64,000 nt of DNA, from the NCBI GenBank assembly GCA_902765735.1, contig CACXBB010000008.1, positions 1-64,000 of the forward strand, in the 5' to 3' direction. This DNA is from an uncultured Eubacteriales bacterium. GTDB lineage: Bacteria; Bacillota; Clostridia; Christensenellales; Aristaeellaceae. Every line of letters begins with the position of its first letter. Position 1 is the stretch's first letter. The notes under the pieces were generated by a model that was not told where the DNA came from, ran no database searches, and saw only the letters and a list, made by a program, of their open reading frames with translations. Made by a program: the position numbers and the translations under genes. Shown here one piece after another: positions 1 through 7,285 of this stretch.

Positions 1-61
1 ATCGTTTTCAAGGTTCGCGCCGCCTTTGTGAGGCTCCCGCAGGGCGTCTCTCGCTGACAGC
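1..61 (-). ncRNA. Probable rRNA operon leader (boxA-like), partial
   Basis: The transcript from the preceding promoter would contain a GC-rich stretch and then, at the window edge, GAACCTTGAAAACG. This resembles the boxA-type element (TTTGAAAACT) found ahead of 16S genes in Firmicutes. No rRNA sequence is inside the window, so the assignment rests on promoter strength and this motif. A tRNA or other structured-RNA operon is the alternative. Confidence 0.45.
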
Positions 62-96
62 TTGATCAGTATATCAAACCGCTTTTTATTTGTCAA
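61..96 (-). promoter_or_regulatory. Strong sigma-A type promoter reading out of the left edge
   Basis: On the minus strand there is a perfect TTGACA (positions 91-96), a 17-base spacer and TATACT (68-73). Transcription would start near 61 and run leftward out of the window. It lies downstream of dpaB, so it does not serve any gene seen here. The near-consensus boxes and the leader that follows suggest a stable-RNA operon. Confidence 0.85.
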
Positions 97-128
97 TACT
101 CTTTTTTGCAAATTACCGTGAATTAACA

Positions 129-713
129 TCATTTGCCGATCATGGGCTGAATCTGCCGGCCTTCGAGGGCCAGCGCGAGGATCTCCGGCAGCATCTCGAA
201 GTCGGCCACGATGGAGCCGGGCTTCTCCCCGGGGTCGTCCTGCCGGAGGGGCGCGAAGAAGAAGTGCTTTGCCGCCATCAGCTGCCCGATATTGCGCGCG
301 TTCTGCCCCAACGCGTCGTTGCTGGACACCGCCAGCACCACGGGCCTGCCGTTGCGCAGATGGGACTTCGCCGCCAGCGTCACCGGCGTGTCTGCGACGC
401 CCGCCGCCAGCTTGGCCAGCGTGTTGCCGGTGCAGGGCATGATCGCCAGCACGTCCAGCAGCTTTTTCGGCCCGATGGGCTCGGCCTGTGCGATGGTCTG
501 AATCAGCGGCCTTTCGCAGATCTCCTCAAACGTGCGCCGCGCCGCCGCCGCCTCGAAGAAGCGCGTGTCGATGTTCGCCGCGTTGAAGGACATGATCGGC
601 GTCAGCTCGGCCCCCGCCTCCCTGAGCGCCCGCCACACCCGAAACGCCCGGGCGAAGGTGCAGAAGGACCCGGTCATGGCGCAGCCCACGCGGACGCCCC
701 GCAGATCAGTCAT
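129..713 (-). CDS. dpaB: Dipicolinate synthase subunit B
   Basis: Subunit B of the enzyme that makes dipicolinic acid, the calcium chelator of the spore core, in the mother cell late in sporulation. The 194-residue product is a flavoprotein-like fold protein with the family's early GCAMTGSFCTF segment, the central IMPCTGNTLAKLA and the C-terminal KHFFFAPLRQDDP block. The start is set at the ATG at 713, because a GGGGAGG ribosome site sits just upstream and the ATG overlaps the dpaA stop. An in-frame GTG at 722 is a weaker option. It is co-transcribed with dpaA. Length and motifs match SpoVFB, so the assignment is firm. Confidence 0.95.
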   Translation of the reverse strand: MTDLRGVRVGCAMTGSFCTFARAFRVWRALREAGAELTPIMSFNAANIDTRFFEAAAARRTFEEICERPLIQTIAQAEPIGPKKLLDVLAIMPCTGNTLAKLAAGVADTPVTLAAKSHLRNGRPVVLAVSSNDALGQNARNIGQLMAAKHFFFAPLRQDDPGEKPGSIVADFEMLPEILALALEGRQIQPMIGK

Positions 714-1470
714 GCTCCCCACCTCCCCGCAGCATCGCGCGGTACAGCGCCGCCGCCGCGCTGTCGGGACAGTACCGCCCGGGCAGGCCGGGCTCCCGCC
801 AGGCCCGCAGGCCCAGCGCCCACGCCGCGCGCAGATCGACGCCGTAGGGCAGGCTGGCCAGGTCGATGATCAGCGCCTCGCGGTTCACATGCCGAAGCGT
901 CTCCCCGTCCAGCACCATGGCCGGGGCGGTGTTGAAGATGATATCGATCCCCGGCAGCACCTCCGGCAGCCGTTCCGTCAAAATCGCCTCCGCGCCGCGC
1001 TCGATGGCACGATGCCGGTGCGCCCGCGTCCGGGAGACCACGATGACCTTCGCGCCCAGCGCCACCAGCATCTCGGTCAGCGCGCCGCCGATGCGTCCCC
1101 AGCCGATCACCAGCGTGCGCGCGTCGCGCAGGCACCTGTCCCCCGCCCGCATGGCGGCGCACAGCGCGCCCTCGGCGGTGAGCCAGGCGTTCTCCACCTG
1201 GAGCGCCTCGTCCCGCCACAGGTCGGTGATCCGCGCGTCCTCCCAATGGACCGGCCCGCACAGGAAGACCCGCGCCTCCGGCGCGGCCAGCGCCAGTATC
1301 TCCTCCATGGTGAAGTCGCACTTCGGCGGACAGTTGACCACGATGCCCCGCGCTCCCGCCAGGTCCTCCGCCGTTGGCTTCGCCGTGTGCCGCGCTGTGT
1401 ATCCGCCCTCCCGCAGCCGCTTCGCCAGGGCGGGCATCCGCGCGTCGCCGCCCAATACGATGTAATCCAA
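706..1470 (-). CDS. dpaA: Dipicolinate synthase subunit A
   Basis: Catalytic NAD(P)-binding subunit of dipicolinate synthase, acting on a lysine-pathway intermediate in the mother cell. The 254-residue product begins with a Rossmann-like YIVLGGDARMP and carries a second nucleotide-binding stretch, TLVIGWGRIGGALTEML, in the middle. I place the start at the TTG at 1470, because AAAGGGAGG lies 8 bases upstream. The longer frame from the ATG at 1497 has no ribosome site and that ATG lies inside a sigma-K-like -10 element. Its stop overlaps the dpaB start, so the two are translationally coupled. Confidence 0.93.
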   Translation of the reverse strand: MDYIVLGGDARMPALAKRLREGGYTARHTAKPTAEDLAGARGIVVNCPPKCDFTMEEILALAAPEARVFLCGPVHWEDARITDLWRDEALQVENAWLTAEGALCAAMRAGDRCLRDARTLVIGWGRIGGALTEMLVALGAKVIVVSRTRAHRHRAIERGAEAILTERLPEVLPGIDIIFNTAPAMVLDGETLRHVNREALIIDLASLPYGVDLRAAWALGLRAWREPGLPGRYCPDSAAAALYRAMLRGGGEHD

Positions 1471-1494
1471 TGAAACCGCCTCCCTTTCACGCGG

Positions 1495-1522
1495 CATACT
1501 ATGCGCCGCGCGAAAACGGAGT
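1495..1522 (-). promoter_or_regulatory. Candidate sigma-K promoter of dpaAB
   Basis: Read on the minus strand, AC (1521-1522) is followed by 17 bases and CATAGTATG (1495-1503). This is close to the sigma-K pattern AC-n16/17-CATAnnnTA. In Bacillus the homologous spoVF operon is sigma-K controlled. The element sits directly before the dpaA ribosome site. Confidence 0.5.
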
Positions 1523-1524
1523 GC

Positions 1525-1551
1525 AAAAAAGGCAGCCTCCCGAAAAGGCTG
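1525..1551 (-). terminator. Rho-independent terminator after the histidine kinase gene
   Basis: On the minus strand CAGCCT pairs with AGGCTG around a 7-base loop and is followed by a short spacer and six T residues. It begins directly at the stop codon of the kinase gene, separating it from dpaAB. Confidence 0.7.
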
Positions 1552-2184
1552 TCATGAGACCATCCGGCCGCGCACCGGCAGCCGCAGGGTGAAGGTACTG
1601 CCCGCCTCGGGGCGGGAGCGTGCCGAGAGACTGCCGCCCAGCCGCCGCGCGCCCTCCATGGCGGCGGGCAGGCCGTAGCCGTGGCCGTTGTCGGTCTCCC
1701 CGCGCAGAAAGATGTAGGGCAGGCGCTCGGGGGCGATGCCCGGGCCGTCGTCCGTCACGGCGATCTCCGCGAAGTCCCCCAGCGCCGTGCAGCGCACCGC
1801 CACCCTGCCGCCCGCAGGCGAGAACCGTATGGCGTTCATGAGGAGGTTCAGTATAACCCGCGCAAGCGCGTCGCCGTCGGCGGCCAGCGTCAGCGCGTCC
1901 ACATTGCCGGAAAGCGCCAGCGCGACCCCGCGGGCGTCGGCGTAGTCCCGGCAGCGCAGGCACAGCGCCCGCAGGCAGCCCATCAGCTCCACCGACTCGG
2001 GCGCGGGCGCCTCGTGCCGCTCAAGCGCGCCGTCCAGCAGCCGGCCCATCTGCGCCGCGCCCTCCGTGAGCGCGTCCAGATAGCCCCGGGTCGCCCCGTC
2101 ATCTCCTGACAATTGCAGCATCTGGGCGCTGGCCTGTATCAGTTGAAGCGAGAGCCGCAAATCGTGCAGCAGTTCCATATCCAT
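1552..2184 (-). CDS. Small soluble sensor-type histidine kinase
   Basis: A 210-residue protein made only of a dimerisation/phosphoacceptor helix and an HATPase domain. The H-box is ELLHDLRLSL near the N-terminus, the N-box is NLLMNAIRFSP, the G1 box DDGPGIAPERLPYIF and the G2 box GHGYGLPAA, so all ATP-binding motifs look intact. There is no signal, membrane or PAS region, so it acts in the cytoplasm. Start at the ATG at 2184 with AGAGGTG 7 bases upstream, rather than at 2214. No response regulator is adjacent. Its size recalls Spo0B, but the intact ATPase argues for an active kinase. A role in sporulation is only suggested by the neighbouring dpa genes. Confidence 0.8.
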   Translation of the reverse strand: MDMELLHDLRLSLQLIQASAQMLQLSGDDGATRGYLDALTEGAAQMGRLLDGALERHEAPAPESVELMGCLRALCLRCRDYADARGVALALSGNVDALTLAADGDALARVILNLLMNAIRFSPAGGRVAVRCTALGDFAEIAVTDDGPGIAPERLPYIFLRGETDNGHGYGLPAAMEGARRLGGSLSARSRPEAGSTFTLRLPVRGRMVS

Positions 2185-2247
2185 ATCCGTCACCTCTGTG
2201 ACAGGTATATGCACACGATGCCGCGGATATGACAGCTACCCGCACGA

Positions 2248-2838
2248 TCACCCCAGGCTCTTCAGTGCCAGGAAGATCATCTCGTCGGTCTTGTCGGTCT
2301 TTCCGGCCACCCTGGAGACGGCCTTGGCGGCCTCGGAGGCGCTGTACCCCAGGGCCACCAGCGCGGCGACGGCCTCGCCCTCGGGCCCGTCGGCCTGCTT
2401 CGGCGCGACGGAGGCCCCGCTGCCGGTGAGCTGGGCATCGTCCACCTTGTCCTTGAGCTCCAGCACCAGCCGCTGGGCGATCTTCTTGCCGATGCCGGGC
2501 ACCCGGGTCAGCGCGGCGGCGTCGCCGGACACCAGCGCGATGGACAGGTCCCGCACACTCATGGCGGACAGTATCTGCAGCGCGGTGCGGGAGCCCACGC
2601 CGTTGACGCCCCGGAGCCGCTCGTACATGGCCTTTTCCTCCCGGCTGTAAAAGCCGTAGAGCTCCATGGCGTCCTCCCGCACGTTCAGCATGCTGTATAC
2701 CTTGAAGCGCTGGCCCACCGCGGGGCACATCTGGAGGGTCGCGCCGCTGACGTAGAGCAGATAGCCCACGCCCCCCACGTCCAGCACGATGGAATCCGAT
2801 GCCTTCTCGGCCACGATGCCGTCAAAATGCGCAAACAT
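2248..2838 (-). CDS. ruvA: Holliday junction DNA helicase subunit RuvA
   Basis: RuvA tetramers bind four-way junctions and load the RuvB motor during recombination repair. The 196-residue product has the N-terminal OB-fold (MFAHFDGIVAEKASD), the tandem helix-hairpin-helix region (LRGVNGVGSRTALQIL and LTRVPGIGKKIAQRL) and the C-terminal three-helix domain ending VALGYSASEAAKAV, which contacts RuvB. AGGAGG lies upstream of the ATG. It follows ruvC by 12 bases in one operon. ruvB is not next to it in this window. Confidence 0.97.
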   Translation of the reverse strand: MFAHFDGIVAEKASDSIVLDVGGVGYLLYVSGATLQMCPAVGQRFKVYSMLNVREDAMELYGFYSREEKAMYERLRGVNGVGSRTALQILSAMSVRDLSIALVSGDAAALTRVPGIGKKIAQRLVLELKDKVDDAQLTGSGASVAPKQADGPEGEAVAALVALGYSASEAAKAVSRVAGKTDKTDEMIFLALKSLG

Positions 2839-2850
2839 GTGTGTATCCTC

Positions 2851-3345
2851 CTAATTGATCCTGAACATCTTCTTCATGTGCATGCTGTTGGCGTGGGTCA
2901 GCGCCACGGCCAGGGCGTCGGCGGCGTCATCGGGCCGTGCGATCTCCTTCATATTCAGGAGCATCTTCACCATCTGCTGCACCTGATGCTTGTCCGCGCC
3001 GCCGTAGCCGGTGACCGCCTGCTTGATCTGCATGGGGGTGTACTCGTAGAGGTTGTCCGTGCGCTGCACCACCGCCACCAGCGCCACCCCGCGCGCCGCC
3101 GACACCGCCATGCCCGTGGTGATGTTCTTGGAGAAGAACAGCTCCTCGAAGGCCACGTCGTCCGGCCGGTAGATGTCCATCAGCTGGTTCATGCCCTGGA
3201 AGATCGCCCGGAGCCTCTGGGGCATGGGCTCCCCCGCCGGGGTGGTCAGCGTGCCGAACTGTATAAGCCGCCGCTTGTCGTTCACCACCTCGATCACGCC
3301 GTAGCCCAGCGTCGCCAACCCCGGATCGATGCCCAGTATGATCAT
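2851..3345 (-). CDS. ruvC: Crossover junction endodeoxyribonuclease RuvC
   Basis: Resolves Holliday junctions by symmetrical nicking. The 164-residue product starts MIILGIDPGLATLGYG, containing the first catalytic Asp. FEELFF provides the Glu, and the C-terminal RPDDAADALAVAL provides the remaining acidic residues of the RNase H-like active site. The start at 3345 is preceded by GGGGGA. A longer frame to 3372 adds residues without homology. First gene of the ruvC-ruvA operon. Confidence 0.97.
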   Translation of the reverse strand: MIILGIDPGLATLGYGVIEVVNDKRRLIQFGTLTTPAGEPMPQRLRAIFQGMNQLMDIYRPDDVAFEELFFSKNITTGMAVSAARGVALVAVVQRTDNLYEYTPMQIKQAVTGYGGADKHQVQQMVKMLLNMKEIARPDDAADALAVALTHANSMHMKKMFRIN

Positions 3346-3375
3346 GTTCAATCCCCCGTTTCCCGTTTCCATTTA

Positions 3376-3405
3376 ATCATACCACATCCCCTGTTAATTT
3401 GTCGA
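3376..3405 (-). promoter_or_regulatory. Promoter of ruvC-ruvA
   Basis: Minus strand TCGACA (3400-3405), an 18-base spacer and TATGAT (3376-3381), giving a short leader before the ruvC ribosome site. A reasonable sigma-A match. Confidence 0.55.
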
Positions 3406-3530
3406 CCTGATGCTTTCCCGAACAATGTATATATTATATAGGAAGAAATCCCTCCATTTTCCGAACATTGTACGATTTGTTTCCGTCATCATTCGTCCCT
3501 TCCGCGTCGCCGCCCAATCCGCAGCCTCGC

Positions 3531-3762
3531 CGTAGGGACGCCATTCATGGCGTCCGGGGAACGACCTCTTTCGTCTTAATGCCTATCGGCATTAATCCAC
3601 CTTCCCCTGAAGGGGAAGGCTTGGGCGGGCGGCGCGTCGCCGCCCCTACAACGGGGTTCCGGGCGATGAGGGCATCGCCCCTACGACGGCCCCGGCCATT
3701 CCTGTTCCCTGTTCCCTCCCCGGCTATTCCTATTGCCTATTCCCTATTCCCTATTGCCTTTG
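3531..3762. repeat. Composite intergenic repeat island 1
   Basis: Holds four palindromes in a row: a GTAGGGACGCCA/TGGCGTCC hairpin (3532-3555), CCTTCCCCTGAAGGGGAAGG (3600-3619), a GGGCGGCG/CGCCGCCC hairpin ending CCCTAC (3623-3648) and a GGGCGATG/CATCGCCC hairpin (3661-3685). The right end is an array of degenerate 7-bp units (TTCCCTG, ATTCCCT; about 3697-3760). No left-hand array is seen. No coding potential was recognised. Confidence 0.85.
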
Positions 3763-3785
3763 CCCGGTTAATTTTTATGGCACGG

Positions 3786-3814
3786 TTGACAAACGCCGGG
3801 CGGTGTTCTACAAT
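3786..3814 (+). promoter_or_regulatory. Promoter of the M-box/mgtE transcript
   Basis: TTGACA (3786-3791), a 17-base spacer and TACAAT (3809-3814) lie just upstream of the riboswitch. A near-consensus sigma-A promoter. Confidence 0.85.
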
Positions 3815-3829
3815 AGAATTGTAATATCC

Positions 3830-3990
3830 GGTAAGTAAGGCTACCGCAGGGATATGGATTGCTGCCGCGAAGTGGTGGAGACACCATCAGATGGTTTGAA
3901 CAGGCGATATCGAAGCACAAGGTACCGTCTAACGCAATTTCACCGCCCTGCGATGCTGAAGCTCGAACGGTGCAGGTGATATCCATATGC
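3830..3990 (+). ncRNA. M-box (ykoK) magnesium riboswitch
   Basis: The segment carries the conserved M-box blocks: GGTAAGTAAGGCTACC near the 5' end, GGATATGGATTGCTGCCG, the AAGTGGTGGAGACACC arm, GATGGTTTGAACAGGCGATATC and the late CGATGCTGAAGCTCGAACGG. The closing P1 pairing uses GATATGGAT (about 3851) with ATATCCAT (about 3979). M-box RNAs bind Mg2+ and switch off magnesium transporters. Here it precedes an intrinsic terminator and mgtE, the classic arrangement. Confidence 0.93.
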
Positions 3991-3993
3991 TTT

Positions 3994-4024
3994 CATCCGC
4001 ATCCGTTTGGGGTGCGGATTTTGA
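3994..4024 (+). terminator. Riboswitch-controlled terminator ahead of mgtE
   Basis: ATCCGCATCC pairs with GGTGCGGAT (one bulge) and is followed by TTTTGATTT. It sits just after the M-box P1 strand, so Mg2+ binding would favour termination before mgtE. Confidence 0.8.
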
Positions 4025-4216
4025 TTTCAACGATGAGTGAGGTGAACAAAATGGACGCTGGCAGTAGATGCGACACAGGCGCGGGACCCTTGCGGTGCGT
4101 TACGGCGTTCATTTTGCGCCGGTAGCCCGCACCCATCTCCCGCAGTGTCACACTCCTGTCTTGACTGCGGTCGGGCGGTGCCCGTCCCAATTATCAACGA
4201 TTTGGAGGAGATACCC

Positions 4217-5575
4217 GTGAAGGAGAGAACCGAAATTCTCGAAGAGACCTTCCGCAAGCTGGTGGAAGAGAAGAAATTTTCATCGCTGCGCGATCTGATG
4301 GCCACCATGTACCCCGCGGACGTGGCCTCCATACTCTCCGACCTGCCCAAGGACATGCTTCCGGCGCTGTTCCGGCTTCTGCCCAAGGACCTGGCGGCGG
4401 ACACCTTTGTGGAGATGGACGGCGACATCAAGGAGGCACTGATCAAGAGCTTTTCCGACAACGAGCTGAAAAACGTGCTGGACGAGCTGTACATGGACGA
4501 CACGGTGGACCTGATCGAGGAGATGCCCGCGGGCCTCGTGCGCAGGCTGATGCAGCAGGCGGACGCCGACACCCGAAAGCGCATCAACGAGATCCTGAAG
4601 TACCCGGACGACTCCGCCGGCTCGGTCATGACCACGGAGTTCGTGTCACTGAGGCCCGAGATGACCGCCTCCGACGCCATCGCGCTCATCCGGGCCACGG
4701 GCGTGGACAAGGAGACCATCAACACCTGCTACGTCACCGACGACAAGTACCACCTGCTGGGCACGGTGACCATCCGACAATTGATACTGGCCAAACCCGA
4801 CGAGAAGTGCGAGAGCCTGATGTCCCCCAACGTCATCAGCGTCACCACCAAGGACGACCAGGAGAGCGCCGTGCAGACCATGTCGAAGTACGACTTCTCC
4901 TCGCTGCCCGTCGTGGACGGCGAGGGCCGCCTGGTGGGCATCATCACCGTCGACGACGCCATGGACATCATGGAGGAGGAGGCCAGCGAGGACATCGCGA
5001 AGATGGCCGCCATCACGCCGTCGGACAAGCCCTACCTCAAGACCAGCGTGCTCGAGATCTGGAAAAACCGCATCCCGTGGCTTCTGCTGCTGATGGTCTC
5101 GGCCACGTTCACCGGCATCGTCATCACCCGGTTCGAGGACGCCCTGGCCCTGTTCCCGATGCTCATCGCCTACATCCCCATGATGATGGACACCGGCGGC
5201 AACTCCGGCTCCCAGGCGTCGGTCACCGTCATCCGCGCGCTGTCGCTGGGCGAGGTGGAGTTCGCCGACCTGTTCCGGGTCGTATGGAAGGAGTTCCGGG
5301 TGGCCATCATGTGCGGCGTCACCCTGACGGCGGCCAACTTCGTGAAGCTGTTGCTGTTCGACAAGCTCACCGCGCCGGTGGCCCTGACCGTGTGCATCAC
5401 CATGCTGTGCACCATCATCATCGCCAAGATGGTGGGCTGCACCCTGCCGATGCTCGCCAAGCGGGCCGGCCTGGACCCCGCGGTGATGGCTTCGCCGTTC
5501 ATCACCACCATCGTGGACGTGCTGTCCCTGCTGATCTACTTCTCATTCGCCTCGATGATACTGCACATCGGATGA
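4217..5575 (+). CDS. mgtE: Magnesium transporter MgtE
   Basis: Mg2+-gated magnesium channel of the cell membrane, 452 residues, the usual family length. Domains in order: the superhelical N domain (roughly 1-125, with repeated LPxDxxAxLL-like helices), a CBS pair (about 130-250, including GSVMTTEFVSL and DFSSLPVVDGEGRLVGIITVDDAMD) and a five-helix membrane domain from about 280 with the pore segment YIPMMMDTGGNSGSQAS. The start is the GTG at 4217, with GGAGGAG 7 bases before it. The longer frame from 4145 would begin in the leader. It is controlled by the upstream M-box. Confidence 0.97.
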   Translation: MKERTEILEETFRKLVEEKKFSSLRDLMATMYPADVASILSDLPKDMLPALFRLLPKDLAADTFVEMDGDIKEALIKSFSDNELKNVLDELYMDDTVDLIEEMPAGLVRRLMQQADADTRKRINEILKYPDDSAGSVMTTEFVSLRPEMTASDAIALIRATGVDKETINTCYVTDDKYHLLGTVTIRQLILAKPDEKCESLMSPNVISVTTKDDQESAVQTMSKYDFSSLPVVDGEGRLVGIITVDDAMDIMEEEASEDIAKMAAITPSDKPYLKTSVLEIWKNRIPWLLLLMVSATFTGIVITRFEDALALFPMLIAYIPMMMDTGGNSGSQASVTVIRALSLGEVEFADLFRVVWKEFRVAIMCGVTLTAANFVKLLLFDKLTAPVALTVCITMLCTIIIAKMVGCTLPMLAKRAGLDPAVMASPFITTIVDVLSLLIYFSFASMILHIG

Positions 5576-5581
5576 TATTCC

Positions 5582-5611
5582 GCGCCCCCGCCCACGACCG
5601 GACGGGGGCGC
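5582..5611 (+). terminator. Hairpin after mgtE
   Basis: GCGCCCCCG and CGGGGGCGC form a perfect 9-bp stem immediately downstream of mgtE. The following bases are only moderately T-rich, so termination may be partial. Confidence 0.5.
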
Positions 5612-5687
5612 ATGCTATTATTCCCACTTTCCTTTTTCCCGGATATGCGCTATAATACCCGTGATAACACCCATAAAGGAGATCATC

Positions 5688-6515
5688 ATGGCGAACAGGT
5701 ATATCAACCGGTCGCAGCGCCGCCGGATACAGCAGCGCCGGAACCTACTGGCCATCGGCGCGATGGCGCTGATCGCGGTCATACTGATCGTCGCGGTCGT
5801 ACTGATACTGCGTCCCCACGGGGATGCCCCGGCGCCCGCCGCCGCGCCCACGGACACCCCTGCGCCCGCGCCCACGGCGCAGGCCACAGCCCTCCCCACG
5901 GCCACCGCCACCGCCGAACCCACGCCGGAGGTCACTTCGACGCCGACGCCCGCCCCGACCTTCGAGCCCGGCGAGATCCCCAACGCGCTGTCCTTCTACC
6001 GGCCCAAGGGCAAGAGCTACTCCCCCCGCGTCAAGCTGGGCGACGAGTACGCCGCGAAGTGGAAGAAGGGCGAGGACATCGGCAGCTTCGAGGTCATCGC
6101 CTCGGAGCAGGACGAGCTGCCCGGGGACTTCTTCGGGGACATCTTCGGCTCGGTGTGGAAGTCCTTCCCCAAGTCCGATCAGTGCAAGATCGGCTACACC
6201 CTGCGCTACACTCTAAAGGACGGCGGCGAGGTCAAGTATACCATGCTGTCCCCGAAGCACATCCAGCACACCGAGTACATCGAGTGCTGGCTGTACGACG
6301 ACTACCACCGCAAGCCCCACGAGAACTACTCCCACCTCAAGAGCGTGAAGAAGGACACCCTGATCACCTCCATCAAGCTCACCTGCGGCAGCAAGATCGC
6401 CGACGTGGACGAGATCTGGCTGACCGCCTTCGTCTGCGCCTCCCTCGACGACTTCGACGCCGAGCGCAACTACACCGGCGACACCTCGTGCACGCTGCAT
6501 ATTGTGAGGAAATAG
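5688..6515 (+). CDS. Membrane-anchored extracellular protein of unknown function
   Basis: A 275-residue protein not assigned to a family. Residues 1-20 are basic (MANRYINRSQRRRIQQRR), 21-42 form one transmembrane helix, and about 45-95 are a Pro/Ala/Thr-rich linker typical of exported anchored proteins. The rest is a globular domain rich in aromatic and charged residues, with the end TSCTLHIVRK. AAAGGAG precedes the ATG at 5688. The upstream nine codons in the same frame lack a ribosome site. A TATAAT at 5651-5656 may be its -10 but lacks a good -35. Orientation is inferred as N-in, domain outside. Confidence 0.8.
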   Translation: MANRYINRSQRRRIQQRRNLLAIGAMALIAVILIVAVVLILRPHGDAPAPAAAPTDTPAPAPTAQATALPTATATAEPTPEVTSTPTPAPTFEPGEIPNALSFYRPKGKSYSPRVKLGDEYAAKWKKGEDIGSFEVIASEQDELPGDFFGDIFGSVWKSFPKSDQCKIGYTLRYTLKDGGEVKYTMLSPKHIQHTEYIECWLYDDYHRKPHENYSHLKSVKKDTLITSIKLTCGSKIADVDEIWLTAFVCASLDDFDAERNYTGDTSCTLHIVRK

Positions 6516-6526
6516 GGACTTTTCCC

Positions 6527-6555
6527 TTGCATTTTCCCCCGGGGCGGTTTATAAT
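6527..6555 (+). promoter_or_regulatory. Promoter of mntP
   Basis: TTGCAT (6527-6532), 17 bases and TATAAT (6550-6555). The transcript leader contains a CCGCGGC/GCCGCGG hairpin (about 6576-6596) but is too short for a yybP-ykoY manganese riboswitch. Confidence 0.8.
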
Positions 6556-6617
6556 CTTTGGTATGTCATACCCTCCGCGGCGCATCCCGCCGCGGGGAAG
6601 GATCGGGGGAAAGACGC

Positions 6618-7211
6618 ATGGGCACGCTGGCGGCATTCATCATCAACAGCGTCCTGCTGGGCGTGGGCCTGGCGATGGACGCCTTCTCCGTATCGATGGC
6701 CAACGGGCTGAACGCCCCGTGGATGTCCCCGGGCCAGCGGCTGGCCATACCGCTGACGTTCGCGTTCTTCCAGTTTCTGATGCCCATGATCGGGTGGTTC
6801 TGCGTGCACGCCATCGCGGAGGCGTTCACGGCGTTCCAGCGGGCGATCCCGTGGATCGCGCTGGCGCTGCTGGCCTTCATCGGCGGCAAGATGCTGATCG
6901 AGGGCATCCGCGGCAGCGGCGACGCCTCGGAGGAGGACGTGACCCTGAGCCCCGGCGTGCTGATGATGCAGGGCGTGGCCACCTCCATCGACGCGCTGTC
7001 GGTGGGGTTCACCATCGCGGAGTACCACGTGGCCCAGGCCTTCTCCGCCAGCCTCATCATCGCGGGGGTGACCTTCGTCATCTGCGTAGCCGGCCTGCAC
7101 ATCGGCCAGCGCTTCGGCACGCGGCTCGCCGGCAGGGCCTCCATACTGGGCGGCGTGATACTGATCGCCATCGGCATCGAGATCTTCGTCAAGGGCATCT
7201 TCGGCGCGTGA
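6618..7211 (+). CDS. mntP: Manganese efflux pump MntP
   Basis: A 197-residue polytopic membrane protein of the MntP (YebN) family, which exports Mn2+. It has two homologous halves of three helices, each with the acidic signature: GVGLAMDAFSVSMANGL in the first half and QGVATSIDALSVGFT in the second. The Asp residues in these are needed for transport in characterised relatives. The start is the ATG at 6618 with GGGGGAAA upstream. The frame extends to 6558 but the extra residues are not family-like. It has its own promoter. Confidence 0.93.
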   Translation: MGTLAAFIINSVLLGVGLAMDAFSVSMANGLNAPWMSPGQRLAIPLTFAFFQFLMPMIGWFCVHAIAEAFTAFQRAIPWIALALLAFIGGKMLIEGIRGSGDASEEDVTLSPGVLMMQGVATSIDALSVGFTIAEYHVAQAFSASLIIAGVTFVICVAGLHIGQRFGTRLAGRASILGGVILIAIGIEIFVKGIFGA

Positions 7212-7285
7212 ACCCGTCCGCTTCACACGCCCGGAACTTTTTTCCATGCCGCGCGTCCAATAAAAAAAGAAAGGCGGGATTTCCC

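Noticed and set aside
3825-3990. tRNA or small coding gene ahead of mgtE
   Set aside because: The conserved blocks fit the M-box riboswitch, and the open frame there has no ribosome site.
6515-6617. yybP-ykoY manganese riboswitch ahead of mntP
   Set aside because: The leader is about 55 bases and lacks the conserved internal loops; only a simple hairpin is seen.
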